In this document: positions 25,172 through 33,418 of the stretch, piece after piece | How the letters are laid out: each line of letters begins with the position of its first letter | Position numbering within the stretch: the first letter of the stretch is position 1 | NCBI GenBank assembly: GCA_964518725.1 | Contig: CAZFKP010000011.1 | Coordinates: 12,099 to 76,098, forward strand | Length of the DNA: 64,000 nucleotides | Origin: JANRKF01 sp964518725 | GTDB taxonomy: Bacteria > Pseudomonadota > Alphaproteobacteria > Rickettsiales > SXRF01 | Direction of reading: 5' to 3' | Notes under the pieces: model-generated | The model's database searches: none | Told to the model about the DNA's origin: nothing | Seen by the model: the letters and a program-made list of their open reading frames with translations, nothing else | Made by a program: the position numbers and the translations under genes

Positions 25172-26263
25172 ATGACCCAGCTTTCCTCCATTCCCGACAT
25201 ACTCGACGACGCTCGTAACGGCCGCATGTTCATCCTGGTGGATGACGAGGGTCGCGAAAACGAAGGTGATCTGGTGATTCCGGCCGGGTTTGCCACCCCC
25301 GAAGCGATCAATTTCATGGCCAAGCACGGGCGCGGCCTCATTTGCCTCGCCCTGACCCGCGGGCGAGTGTCCGAGTTGGGGCTGAACCTCATGTCACCTG
25401 AAAACAGCTCACGCCACCAGACGGCGTTTACCGTCTCCATCGAAGCACGCGAAGGGGTGACGACCGGCATCTCCGCCGCCGACCGCGCCCACACCATCCA
25501 GGTGGCCATCGACCCCACCAAAGGCGCGGCCGATATCGGCTCACCCGGACACGTCTTCCCACTGATTGCCAAAGACGGCGGTGTGCTGGTGCGTGCGGGT
25601 CATACCGAAGCGGCGGTTGACATTGCGCGGATGGCAGGGCTCAACCCGGCGGGCGTCATTTGCGAAATCATGAACGATGACGGCTCGATGGCGCGCCTTC
25701 CCGAACTGCTCGCCTTCGCCAAGCAACATGGGCTGAACGTCGCGAGCATCGCGGATCTGATCTCCTACCGTAGGCGCTCGGAAAAGCTGGTTGGCCGGGT
25801 GATCGAAGCGCCGTTTCAAAGCCGCCATGGCGGTGATTTCCACATGATCGTCTATTCCACCGCCACCGAATATGCCGAACATATTGCGCTGGTTAAAGGC
25901 GCGATCGATACGGGCAAACCGGTGCTGGTGCGGATGCATGCAGTGAATATGCTGCAGGATATGCTGGCCGATACCGCCGCCAAGGGCAGCCTGCTTGCCG
26001 ATGCCATGCGCGCCATCGAGGCGCACGGCAACGGCATCCTCGTGCTGCTGCGCGAGCCGATCCGCACGTCCGTTTCCGACCAGTTACGCCTGAAGCTGGG
26101 CGAAGTGCCGCTGGCGCCGATGGATTTGCGCGATTACGGCATCGGCGCACAAATCCTGCTCGACCTCGGCGTGCGCGAAATGATCCTGCTTTCCAATACC
26201 CGCCGCAGCGTGGTAGGACTTGACGGCTACGGACTCACCATTACAGGCTACCAGGCGCTATGA
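25172..26263 (+). CDS. ribBX: RibBX: DHBP synthase fused to a degenerate GTP cyclohydrolase II domain
   Basis: The N-terminal domain (about 1-205) is 3,4-dihydroxy-2-butanone-4-phosphate synthase. It keeps the acidic metal/substrate motif DDEGRENEGDL, the TGISAADRA loop and GHTEAAVD, so it should convert ribulose-5-phosphate. The C-terminal domain (about 210-363) has the RibA fold outline (YGIGAQILLDLGV, GYGLTITG) but lacks the zinc-binding Cys motif and the arginine motif EGRGIGL, which reads LREPIRTSVSD here. Such proteins are known as RibBX and have no cyclohydrolase activity. A separate RibA must exist elsewhere. It overlaps ribH by four bases. Confidence 0.88.
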   Translation: MTQLSSIPDILDDARNGRMFILVDDEGRENEGDLVIPAGFATPEAINFMAKHGRGLICLALTRGRVSELGLNLMSPENSSRHQTAFTVSIEAREGVTTGISAADRAHTIQVAIDPTKGAADIGSPGHVFPLIAKDGGVLVRAGHTEAAVDIARMAGLNPAGVICEIMNDDGSMARLPELLAFAKQHGLNVASIADLISYRRRSEKLVGRVIEAPFQSRHGGDFHMIVYSTATEYAEHIALVKGAIDTGKPVLVRMHAVNMLQDMLADTAAKGSLLADAMRAIEAHGNGILVLLREPIRTSVSDQLRLKLGEVPLAPMDLRDYGIGAQILLDLGVREMILLSNTRRSVVGLDGYGLTITGYQAL

Positions 26264-26673
26264 CCCATATCCTTATCCTCACCGCCCGTTTCTACGAAGA
26301 TATTGCGAGCGAGCTGGAAAGCGGCGCGATCGGGGCACTCCAGGAAGCGGGGGCGACGTTCGACATTGACGCGGTGCCGGGTGCGTTTGAAATTCCGGCG
26401 GCGATCGGTTTCGCTAAAAAGCGCTATGACGGATTTGTGGCACTCGGCTGCGTCATTCGCGGTGAAACATCCCACTACGATTATGTGTGCGGCGAAAGCG
26501 CGCGCGGACTCATGGATTTGAGCTTGCACCATGGGCTTGCCATCGGCTATGGAATACTCACCGTCGAGAGTGAGGAACAGGCATGGGAACGCGCAAGCGT
26601 CACCCAGGGCAATAAGGGACGCGATGCCGCGGCCGCCTGCCTCCGCATGATCGAACTTAAAAACAAGAAATAA
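26260..26673 (+). CDS. ribH: 6,7-dimethyl-8-ribityllumazine synthase
   Basis: RibH joins 3,4-dihydroxy-2-butanone-4-phosphate with the ribityl-pyrimidine to give lumazine. The 137-residue protein has the conserved ARFYEDIASEL near the N-terminus, PGAFEIPAA, LGCVIRGETSHYDYVC and the catalytic-region ILTVESEEQAWERA. Its size is slightly short for the family, with the loss at the N-terminus. The ATGA overlap with ribBX and 10-base gap to nusB show the common alphaproteobacterial ribB-ribH-nusB operon, here followed by thiL. Confidence 0.94.
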   Translation: MTHILILTARFYEDIASELESGAIGALQEAGATFDIDAVPGAFEIPAAIGFAKKRYDGFVALGCVIRGETSHYDYVCGESARGLMDLSLHHGLAIGYGILTVESEEQAWERASVTQGNKGRDAAAACLRMIELKNKK

Positions 26674-26683
26674 TGGAACTGCC

Positions 26684-27163
26684 ATGCCCGTGACCAACGC
26701 CAAAAACCTTTCGCTGCAAAAGAAATCCGCCGCGCGTGTTGCAGCAGTGCAGTGCCTCTACAAAATCGCCATCAATAAAGAAACGCTCGATCCGGTAAAG
26801 CAGGTCGCTTCCCTCAAGGTGCAATTATTTAAAAACCCGGAAGAACAGAAAGCGACCATCGGCGCGGCGGTCGAACCGAACTATCCCCTGCTGGAGGCCA
26901 TCCTCACCGGCGTCAAAGGCCACCGAAAAGACATCGACAAGATGATTAGTTCCGTACTGTCCAAGGAATGGAAGCTCGCCCGCATGAGCCCGGTGCTGGT
27001 CGCCATCCTTGAATGCGCCACGGCGGAATTGTTTTTCACCAAGGATACGCCGCTCAAAATCATTCAGGATGAATATAGCCGCCTGACCCGCAGCTTTTTC
27101 GGCGAAGCGGAAGTGAAGTTTGTGTTCGCCGCGCTCGCTGCGCTGGCTGAGAGCTATGAGTAA
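26684..27163 (+). CDS. nusB: Transcription antitermination factor NusB
   Basis: NusB forms a heterodimer with NusE (S10) and binds boxA RNA in rRNA operons. The 159-residue protein has the all-helical NusB layout: RVAAVQCLYKI near the N-terminus, a central region (ILTGVKGHRKDIDKMISSVL) and the C-terminal signature I-Q-D-E-Y-S-R-L-T-R-S-F-F (family: INEYVELAKxF). The N-terminal ten residues are Lys-rich. It is placed between ribH and thiL as in many bacteria. Confidence 0.92.
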   Translation: MPVTNAKNLSLQKKSAARVAAVQCLYKIAINKETLDPVKQVASLKVQLFKNPEEQKATIGAAVEPNYPLLEAILTGVKGHRKDIDKMISSVLSKEWKLARMSPVLVAILECATAELFFTKDTPLKIIQDEYSRLTRSFFGEAEVKFVFAALAALAESYE

Positions 27164-27178
27164 GCTGGGCTTACGCCC

Positions 27179-28168
27179 ATGACCCGCGAGCACGACCTCA
27201 TTACACGCTATTTTGTTCCGCTATCGGAACGATACCCCGGCGGCCTTGGCCTTTCTGATGACGCCGCCATCATGGATATTCCCGAAGGGATGCAACTGGT
27301 CGTCACCAACGATGCCATCAGCGAAGGAGTGCATTACCTCGCAGACACCGACCCGGGACACATCGCACAGAAGCTCCTGCGTACCAACCTTTCCGACCTC
27401 GCGAGTATGGGGGCGGAGCCACTATGTTATTTCCTTGCCCTCGCCCTGCCCTCACCGATCAACGAAGATTTTATCGCACGCTTTGCCGCGGGGCTTGCCG
27501 AAGACCAGGAAACGTTTGGCATCACGCTCGCTGGCGGCGATACGATCAGCACGCAAGGCGCACCGGTTTTTTCCATCACAGCGCACGGACTCGTGCCGCA
27601 CGGACAGGCGCTGCGCCGCAGCGGCGCGAAAGCAGGTGATGCACTCTATGTTTCCGGCACGCTTGGGGATGCGGCTTTGGGTTTAGCGTCATTGCGAGGA
27701 GCCGAAGGCGACGTGGCAATCGATCTTCCTCCATACTCAACAAAAGATGGATCGCCGCGCTACGCTCGCGATGACAAAGAATACTTGGTCGAACGCTACC
27801 ACCTACCGCAACCGCGACTGGAGCTGGGAATAACATTACGCGGCCTTGCCGCCAGTGCTATCGATATTTCCGATGGGTTGTTACAAGATGCAGGGCATCT
27901 TTGCACCGCCTCACAGGTAGGAATGGAGATTCACCGGGAACTGTTGCCGTTATCGGAAGCAGCCATTGCCATGCTTGCCGGCGCGCCGGATTTATGGCCA
28001 CTTATTTACAGCGGCGGCGATGATTATGAGTTGCTCTTCACCCTGCCGGAAGGCGTTTCCCCGCCTGCTGGCGTGACCAGGATTGGTAGCGTGACTGCCG
28101 GTTCCAAGACACGCCTCTTCAGCCAAGGGGCTGAGATTCTTGTCGAAAAAACCGGTTATTCCCACTGA
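27179..28168 (+). CDS. thiL: Thiamine-monophosphate kinase, carrying an in-frame palindromic insertion
   Basis: ThiL phosphorylates thiamine monophosphate to thiamine diphosphate. The 329-residue protein has the metal-binding GLSDDAAIM near residue 24, VVTNDAISEGVHYL, LSDLASMGAEP, GGDT, AIDISDGLLQD and SGGDDYELLFT. Between GLA (about 169) and EYLVERYH (about 202) it carries roughly 16 more residues than E. coli ThiL. That extra part is encoded by an 88-base inverted-repeat element that keeps the reading frame. The region is a surface loop in relatives, so activity may be retained. It ends the rib-nusB-thiL operon. Confidence 0.92.
   Translation: MTREHDLITRYFVPLSERYPGGLGLSDDAAIMDIPEGMQLVVTNDAISEGVHYLADTDPGHIAQKLLRTNLSDLASMGAEPLCYFLALALPSPINEDFIARFAAGLAEDQETFGITLAGGDTISTQGAPVFSITAHGLVPHGQALRRSGAKAGDALYVSGTLGDAALGLASLRGAEGDVAIDLPPYSTKDGSPRYARDDKEYLVERYHLPQPRLELGITLRGLAASAIDISDGLLQDAGHLCTASQVGMEIHRELLPLSEAAIAMLAGAPDLWPLIYSGGDDYELLFTLPEGVSPPAGVTRIGSVTAGSKTRLFSQGAEILVEKTGYSH
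27688..27775. repeat. Palindromic repeat element inserted in thiL
   Basis: The ends are GTCATTGCGAG and CTCGCGATGAC, inverted with one mismatch, and the arms remain partly complementary for about 35 bases each around a centre of about 20. Sequences with GTCATTGCGAGG termini are widespread dispersed palindromes in bacteria. All 88 bases are translated as thiL residues about 170-199. Confidence 0.75.
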
Positions 28169-28394
28169 GAAATAATTTCAGAAAATTGCATTCCCCCCTT
28201 CCGTGACGTCGCAAGCCTATGGGACAATCTCCCTGAGGGCGGCAGTGATGCTGAATGCAACGGCATCATTCCCCGCACTAACGAAAGGGAGGATGATTGA
28301 TGAAAGAACCACGAATCACGCAGAAGTAACTCCGGCTTTGGGACGGAAGCTCAGCTTCAGGACGGGCACCGGTACGGAAAACCGGGAATGAATA
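28169..28394. other. Convergent intergenic region with hairpins, possible small RNA
   Basis: The 226-base gap between the ends of thiL and alaC holds several hairpins: AGTGATGC...GCATCATT with an 11-base loop, GAAGC-TCA-GCTTC, and CCGGT...ACCGG near the alaC end. A strong GGGAGG site precedes a nine-codon frame starting MKEPRI. No poly-T tract follows the hairpins, so a terminator call is weak. Confidence 0.3.
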
Positions 28395-29567
28395 TTATTT
28401 CGATAAGAACGCTTTCATATTGCGAACCGCCTGCCGCAGCCGGTGTTTGTTCTCCACCAGCGCGATGCGAACATAGTCGTTACCGCCCTCGCCGAACCCG
28501 ATTCCGGGGGCGACCGCCACATCCGCTTCCGTGAGCAGCAGCTTGGAAAATTCCAGCGAGCCGAGATGCAGGTATTTCTCCGGCAGCCTTGCCCACACAA
28601 ACATCGACGCATCGGGCTTCGCCATCGGCCACGCGGTTTTTAGCCCATCCACCACAATGTCACGGCGCTCTTTATACAGTTGCCGCATTTTCTCGACATA
28701 ATCCTGTGAGCCGTTAATCGCCGCTGTCGCTGCAATCTGCATCGGCAGGAACGTGCCATAATCCAGATAGGATTTAATTTTGGCCAACGCGCCAATCAAT
28801 TCTTTGTTACCCGCCGCAAAACCAATGCGCCACCCGGCCATGGAATAGGTTTTGGAAAGCGTCGTGAATTCCACCGCGACATCTTTCGCACCCTTCACCT
28901 GCAAAATGCTGGGTGTTGGCGTATCACCAAAATAAAGCTCGCAATAGGCAAGGTCGGAAATCGCATAAACTTTATATTTCCGGCAGAGCGCCACTATCTC
29001 TTCGTAAAATCCGATATCCACCGTTTCCGCCGTCGGGTTGCACGGATAATTCACCACCACCGCCACCGGCGTCGGTTTCGCAGCAAGGGCTTTTTCCAGG
29101 TGGATAAAGAAATCTGGCACGTGCGGCGCGTTAGGAATATGGCGGACTTCGGCGCCAGGAATCACAAACCCCCAGGTGTGGATCGGATAGCTGGGATCGG
29201 GCACAACAAACACATCACCCGGCTGGCTGATGGCATTGGCGAGGTTGGCGAGCCCTTCTTTTGAGCCGATGGTGACGCAAAGTTCCGTATCCGGATTCAG
29301 CTCAACCCCGAAACGGTTTTTGTAATAACCGGCCTGCGCCTTCCTGAGCCCATGAATCCCACGCGACACCGAATAACGGCTTGCCTTCGGATCACCAATC
29401 GCCTCACGTAATTTTGAAATCACGTGCGCGGGCGGCTTGGAGTCGGGATTGCCCATGCCAAGATCGATGATGTCTTTCCCAGCGGCACGCGCTTCGGCTT
29501 TGATTTTATTGACTTCGGCGAACACATAAGGCGGCAAGCGGCCAATCCGGTAAAATTCGGTTTGCAT
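28395..29567 (-). CDS. alaC: AlaC-type alanine/glutamate aminotransferase
   Basis: This 390-residue PLP-dependent class I aminotransferase matches E. coli AlaC along its length: YRIGRLPPYVFAEV, DIIDLGMGNPDSKPP, SRGIHGLRKA, TIGSKEGLANL, PSYPIH, the PLP lysine in TLSKTYSMAGWRIGF, and SYLDYGTFLP. AlaC makes alanine from pyruvate with glutamate. LL-diaminopimelate aminotransferases are related, but the AlaC-type MGNPD and DYGTF motifs favour the call. It lies two bases after the lipoprotein gene and faces thiL. Confidence 0.85.
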   Translation of the reverse strand: MQTEFYRIGRLPPYVFAEVNKIKAEARAAGKDIIDLGMGNPDSKPPAHVISKLREAIGDPKASRYSVSRGIHGLRKAQAGYYKNRFGVELNPDTELCVTIGSKEGLANLANAISQPGDVFVVPDPSYPIHTWGFVIPGAEVRHIPNAPHVPDFFIHLEKALAAKPTPVAVVVNYPCNPTAETVDIGFYEEIVALCRKYKVYAISDLAYCELYFGDTPTPSILQVKGAKDVAVEFTTLSKTYSMAGWRIGFAAGNKELIGALAKIKSYLDYGTFLPMQIAATAAINGSQDYVEKMRQLYKERRDIVVDGLKTAWPMAKPDASMFVWARLPEKYLHLGSLEFSKLLLTEADVAVAPGIGFGEGGNDYVRIALVENKHRLRQAVRNMKAFLSK

Positions 29568-29569
29568 GA

Positions 29570-30430
29570 TTACTGTCCTGCGGCAACGATGGTGATGGGT
29601 GCATCGCCGTCTACCACTCGCTTGATATCACGGATCATACCCTCCACCTGTGGCAAGGTTGGTGATGGCATTTCAGTCGGCTCTTCATCGAGTTTCTTTT
29701 TTTCTTCCATCGCCGTATCGTGCTGCGTTTGCATTTCTTGCTCGGCAATGCCCTTGTCTTTCTTGAGTTCCTGAAACTGCGGCGGCGTTTTCGGCACGCT
29801 GGAAAGATGTGGATAAGTTGGCACATCGCCACCCGAGGCAGGCTGCAATTGTGAAAATTGCGCGCCTTCCGGCAGCGTCATTTCAGAGCGCGGCTTGGGA
29901 TCGTCCGGCAGGAATACGCCATTCTCCTCAAGAACCAACGGATCGGATCGGGACGGCATTTCCGGCACCGTATCAACAACCACCTGATTATCGACCGGTT
30001 TTGCAGGCAGCGGCGCAGCCATCACTTCATTTGCCGACACCGGCTGCGTCTCTTTCTTAGGCATTAACGTCACTGGCGCGGCTTGCTCCCCACGGAACGG
30101 TTTTCGCACCATCCCGTCATCTTTCGACGCATCACCCAGCCATTCCTTAACGTAGTTTTTGCGGGTCGTGTCGTTACCATCAGCATCAAACTGGTCATAC
30201 GGCGTCGATGGCTTGCCACTCACCGGCGGAGATGCTGGCACAGCAGGCGCACGCGGGGGTGCGGGACGGGCATGGCCCGGGTTGAGCACTGGCGAGCGGC
30301 GATTGCCCTCGACCGGCGCGCCATAGCGCTCACCGGTATATTTCTCGCGCACGGTCTCACGCAGATCGCTGCAGGCAGCGAGCAAAGCGATGGTCACAGG
30401 CAGCAAAAAGGCGTAACGTATCGGAATCAT
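29570..30430 (-). CDS. Predicted lipoprotein of unknown function
   Basis: The 286-residue protein has a lipoprotein signal ending LLAAC (Cys20). A low-complexity Pro/Ala/Arg region follows, then a folded-looking C-terminal third with YPHLSSVPKTPPQF and a charged helix (QEMQTQHDTAMEEKKKLDEE). The mature N-terminus CSDLRE resembles CSDLRD of the secretin at 9565-11415, but the similarity does not extend further. The YPxLSxVP motif occurs in other alphaproteobacterial envelope lipoproteins. It is likely cotranscribed with alaC (two bases apart) and divergent from phaC. Confidence 0.65.
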   Translation of the reverse strand: MIPIRYAFLLPVTIALLAACSDLRETVREKYTGERYGAPVEGNRRSPVLNPGHARPAPPRAPAVPASPPVSGKPSTPYDQFDADGNDTTRKNYVKEWLGDASKDDGMVRKPFRGEQAAPVTLMPKKETQPVSANEVMAAPLPAKPVDNQVVVDTVPEMPSRSDPLVLEENGVFLPDDPKPRSEMTLPEGAQFSQLQPASGGDVPTYPHLSSVPKTPPQFQELKKDKGIAEQEMQTQHDTAMEEKKKLDEEPTEMPSPTLPQVEGMIRDIKRVVDGDAPITIVAAGQ

Positions 30431-30510
30431 GCAAAAAACATAGGCGGGCTTCCTAAAAATTGCAATGCAATTATGTTGCGCTTTACCCTAAACAGGCGGT
30501 AAATACATTC

Positions 30511-32292
30511 ATGCATAAAAACTCTTCCCAGCCCAACACGCCCGACGCCACGACCTTCGCCGCCAACATGGCCGAAGCGGCGGAAAAGTGCCAGCGCATC
30601 CTCCAGGAATTCCTCGCCAAGCAGGCAGGGGACGTCACCAACACCCCCGTTGACCCGCTCAACGTCAGCCGCGCCTTCATGGAGCTGTTCGCCCGGATGA
30701 TGGGCGACCCGATGCGGATGGTTGAGCGCCAGCTTGGCTTCTGGCAGGATTACCTGAACCTCTGGGAAAACACCGCCCACAAGCTAGCTGGCGACGAGAA
30801 GCCGCCGATTATTGTGCCTGACGCGCGCGACCGGCGATTCAAAGACGAGGCATGGCAGGAGAACGCCGTGTTTGACTTCCTGAAACAATCCTACCTGCTA
30901 TCCGCCCGCTGGCTGCAAAATACCGTCGGCGAAGTGGACGGCATGGACGCACATACCAGCCGAAAAATCGATTTTTATACCCGCCAGTTCATCGATGCGA
31001 TGAGCCCATCCAACTTCCTGATGACCAACCCGGAAGTGCTGAAAGCGACCATCGATTCCAACGGCGAAAACCTGGTAAAAGGGCTCTCGAACCTGCTTGA
31101 AGATTTAGAGCGCGGCAAGGGATCGCTACGTATCAGCATGACCGACAAGGGTGCGTTTGAGGTCGGAAAGAACCTTGCCACCACACCCGGCAAGGTGATT
31201 TTCCAGAACGAACTGATGCAGCTCATCCAATATGAACCAACCACAAAAGACGTGTTCAAGACGCCTCTGCTCGTCATCCCGGCATGGATCAATAAATACT
31301 ATATCCTCGATTTGCAGCCGGAGAATTCCGTGGTCAAGTATTTCGTCGACCAAGGCTATACCGTATTCATCGTTTCATGGGTGAACCCGGACGAGAAATT
31401 GAGCCAAAAAACCTTCGACGATTATATGGCGGAAGGGCCACTTGCCGCGCTGGAGGCAATTGAGGGGGCGACGGGCGAGAATGAAGTCAGTGTCGTTGCC
31501 TATTGCCTAGGGGGCACGCTGCTTTCCATTACCCTCGCATGGCTTGCCGCCAAGAAACAGGCAGCGCGCGTCAAATCCGCGACCTACCTCACGACGATGG
31601 TGGATTTCTCGGAGGCGGGCGAACTCTCCGTCTTCGTCGACGAGGAGCAGCTCAAGATGCTCGAATCCCGCATGTCGCAGCAGGGCTACCTTGAAGGCTC
31701 GGAAATGGCGATGACCTTCAACATGCTGCGTGCCAACGATCTCATCTGGTCGTTCGTCGTGAACAATTATTTGCTTGGGAAAGACCCGTTCCCGTTTGAT
31801 CTCCTGTATTGGAATTCCGATTCCACCCGCATGCCCGCCGCAATGCATAGCTTCTATTTGCGTAACATGTACCAGAATAACCGGCTGATCCAACCCGGCG
31901 CCCTCACGGTCGGTGGCGTGAAGATCGACCTTACCACCATCAAAACACCGACCTATATGCTTTCCACCCGCGAAGACCACATCGCGCCGTGGAAATCTAC
32001 TTATGCCGGCACCCAGATTTATGGCGGCGATGTGCGTTTCGTCCTCGCCGCAAGCGGACACATTGCCGGCGTCATCAACCCGCCGGAGAAAAACAAATAC
32101 TCCCACTGGATCAACGAAAAACTTCCGAAATCACCCGATGCCTGGCTGGAGCACGCCAAGGAACTTCAGGGATCGTGGTGGCCGGACTGGATGAAATGGC
32201 ACGAGAAGTTCGCCGGCTCCAAGGTGCCTGCCCGTAAGGTCGGGAAATCGATCGAACCAGCGCCAGGGAGCTACGTGAGGGTCTCAACATGA
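30511..32292 (+). CDS. phaC: Class I poly(3-hydroxyalkanoate) synthase
   Basis: PhaC polymerises hydroxyacyl-CoA into polyester granules. The 593-residue protein has the class I N-terminal domain (about 1-215) and alpha/beta-hydrolase catalytic domain. The lipase-like box is AYCLGGT with Cys as nucleophile. VIPAWINKYYILDLQPENSVVKYF region motifs are typical, the Asp lies in YMLSTREDHIAPW and the His in AASGHIAGVINPP. The ATG at 30511 fits relatives; the in-frame ATG at 30460 lacks support. No phaA, phaB or phasin gene is adjacent. The stop overlaps arsC by four bases, so the polymer synthase is coupled to arsenic-type genes. Confidence 0.94.
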   Translation: MHKNSSQPNTPDATTFAANMAEAAEKCQRILQEFLAKQAGDVTNTPVDPLNVSRAFMELFARMMGDPMRMVERQLGFWQDYLNLWENTAHKLAGDEKPPIIVPDARDRRFKDEAWQENAVFDFLKQSYLLSARWLQNTVGEVDGMDAHTSRKIDFYTRQFIDAMSPSNFLMTNPEVLKATIDSNGENLVKGLSNLLEDLERGKGSLRISMTDKGAFEVGKNLATTPGKVIFQNELMQLIQYEPTTKDVFKTPLLVIPAWINKYYILDLQPENSVVKYFVDQGYTVFIVSWVNPDEKLSQKTFDDYMAEGPLAALEAIEGATGENEVSVVAYCLGGTLLSITLAWLAAKKQAARVKSATYLTTMVDFSEAGELSVFVDEEQLKMLESRMSQQGYLEGSEMAMTFNMLRANDLIWSFVVNNYLLGKDPFPFDLLYWNSDSTRMPAAMHSFYLRNMYQNNRLIQPGALTVGGVKIDLTTIKTPTYMLSTREDHIAPWKSTYAGTQIYGGDVRFVLAASGHIAGVINPPEKNKYSHWINEKLPKSPDAWLEHAKELQGSWWPDWMKWHEKFAGSKVPARKVGKSIEPAPGSYVRVST

Positions 32293-32762
32293 AAACCGTC
32301 CTATTTCTCTGCACCGGGAATTCCTGCCGCTCGATCATGGCGGAAGCGTTACTCGCGCATTACGGCGCGGGCAAATTCCGCGCTTTAAGCGCCGGGAGCT
32401 TTCCTGCCGGCCACGTGCATAAACAAAGCCTCGCCACCCTCAAAAAGCGCGGCATTCCTAACAAAGGATTCCGCAGCAAATCATGGGACGAATTTGCAGG
32501 CGAGCACATCGACATCGTCATCACCGTCTGCGATAACGCGGCAGGCGAATCCTGCCCGCTTTTCCCCGGCCAATGGGTCAAAGCCCATTGGGGCGTGCCA
32601 GACCCGGCGAAGTTTGAAGGCAGCAAAAAAGAGGTTGCTGAAGAATTCCTGCGCGTATTCCATGTACTTGAGCGCCGCGTGCAAATGCTCATCCACCTGC
32701 CGGTCGAAACAATGGACGCGGCGACGCTCAAAGAAAAACTTGCCCTGATCGGGGGTATTTGA
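32289..32762 (+). CDS. arsC: Arsenate reductase, low-molecular-weight phosphatase family
   Basis: The 157-residue protein has the phosphatase-fold P-loop CTGNSCRS (Cys10) at the N-terminus. Downstream Cys residues in VCDNAAGESCP match the redox pair of thioredoxin-coupled ArsC proteins, and HWGVPDPA is the family DP motif. It would reduce arsenate to arsenite in the cytoplasm. The start overlaps the phaC stop as ATGA. The two following genes encode a channel and a secondary transporter, which would provide arsenite exit. No arsR regulator is present. Confidence 0.88.
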   Translation: MKTVLFLCTGNSCRSIMAEALLAHYGAGKFRALSAGSFPAGHVHKQSLATLKKRGIPNKGFRSKSWDEFAGEHIDIVITVCDNAAGESCPLFPGQWVKAHWGVPDPAKFEGSKKEVAEEFLRVFHVLERRVQMLIHLPVETMDAATLKEKLALIGGI

Positions 32763-33418
32763 TGCACGGTAAATATATCGCCGAATGTATCGGCACCTTC
32801 GCGCTGGTGTTTTTCGGCTGCGGCAGCATCATGCTGGCGGGCGGAATTGCCCCCCTGGTGTTCGGCATGGTGGTCGCCACCATGATTTATGCCGTCGGCC
32901 ATATTTCCGGCGCGCATTTCAACCCGGCGGTGACGTTTGCCTTTGCCATCACCCGCCACTTTCCCGCCAAACAAATTCTTCCCTACTGGCTTGCACAATG
33001 TGCCGGCAGCATCGCTGCCATCGCCGCCATTTCTTTCCTGATGCCTCAGTCCTATGAAACTTATTATGGCGCAACCTTCCCAACCGCTGGCACAGATATC
33101 GCGTTCGCGTGGGAAGTGCTGCTGTCGTTTTTCCTGATGTTCGTCATCACGGCAGTGGCCACCGACACCCGCGCCGAAGGCATGATGGCCGGCATCGCCA
33201 TCGGCGGCATCGTCATGCTCGCAGCCTATGTTGGCGGGCCGTTTTCCGGTGCATCCATGAATCCGGTTCGTTCGCTTGCCCCCGCCCTGTTCGCCGGAAA
33301 TTATACGGGGCTATGGATCTACCTCACCGCTCCTTTTCTTGGTTCAACACTCGGCGCGCTCACCTATAAGACAATTCGTTGCGGATCCGGAACAAACAGT
33401 GCACAGGGCTGCTGTTGA
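32762..33418 (+). CDS. Aquaglyceroporin-type channel in an arsenic operon
   Basis: This 218-residue protein of the MIP family has six helices plus two half-helices. The first pore motif is HFNPAVT; the second is SMNPVRS, with Val in place of Ala. The ATG at 32762 overlaps the arsC stop (TGATG). MIP channels in ars operons (AqpS of Sinorhizobium meliloti) let arsenite leave the cell, which fits the position after arsC. The Cys-rich end GSGTNSAQGCC is unusual. Glycerol or water transport remains possible. Confidence 0.8.
   Translation: MHGKYIAECIGTFALVFFGCGSIMLAGGIAPLVFGMVVATMIYAVGHISGAHFNPAVTFAFAITRHFPAKQILPYWLAQCAGSIAAIAAISFLMPQSYETYYGATFPTAGTDIAFAWEVLLSFFLMFVITAVATDTRAEGMMAGIAIGGIVMLAAYVGGPFSGASMNPVRSLAPALFAGNYTGLWIYLTAPFLGSTLGALTYKTIRCGSGTNSAQGCC

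Noticed and set aside
26080..26263. Functional GTP cyclohydrolase II in the ribBX C-terminal half
   Set aside because: The metal-binding cysteines and the EGRGIGL motif are missing.
28203..28391. A 62-codon frame in the thiL-alaC gap
   Set aside because: No ribosome site at its start, unbalanced composition, and the region folds into hairpins; no support for a protein.
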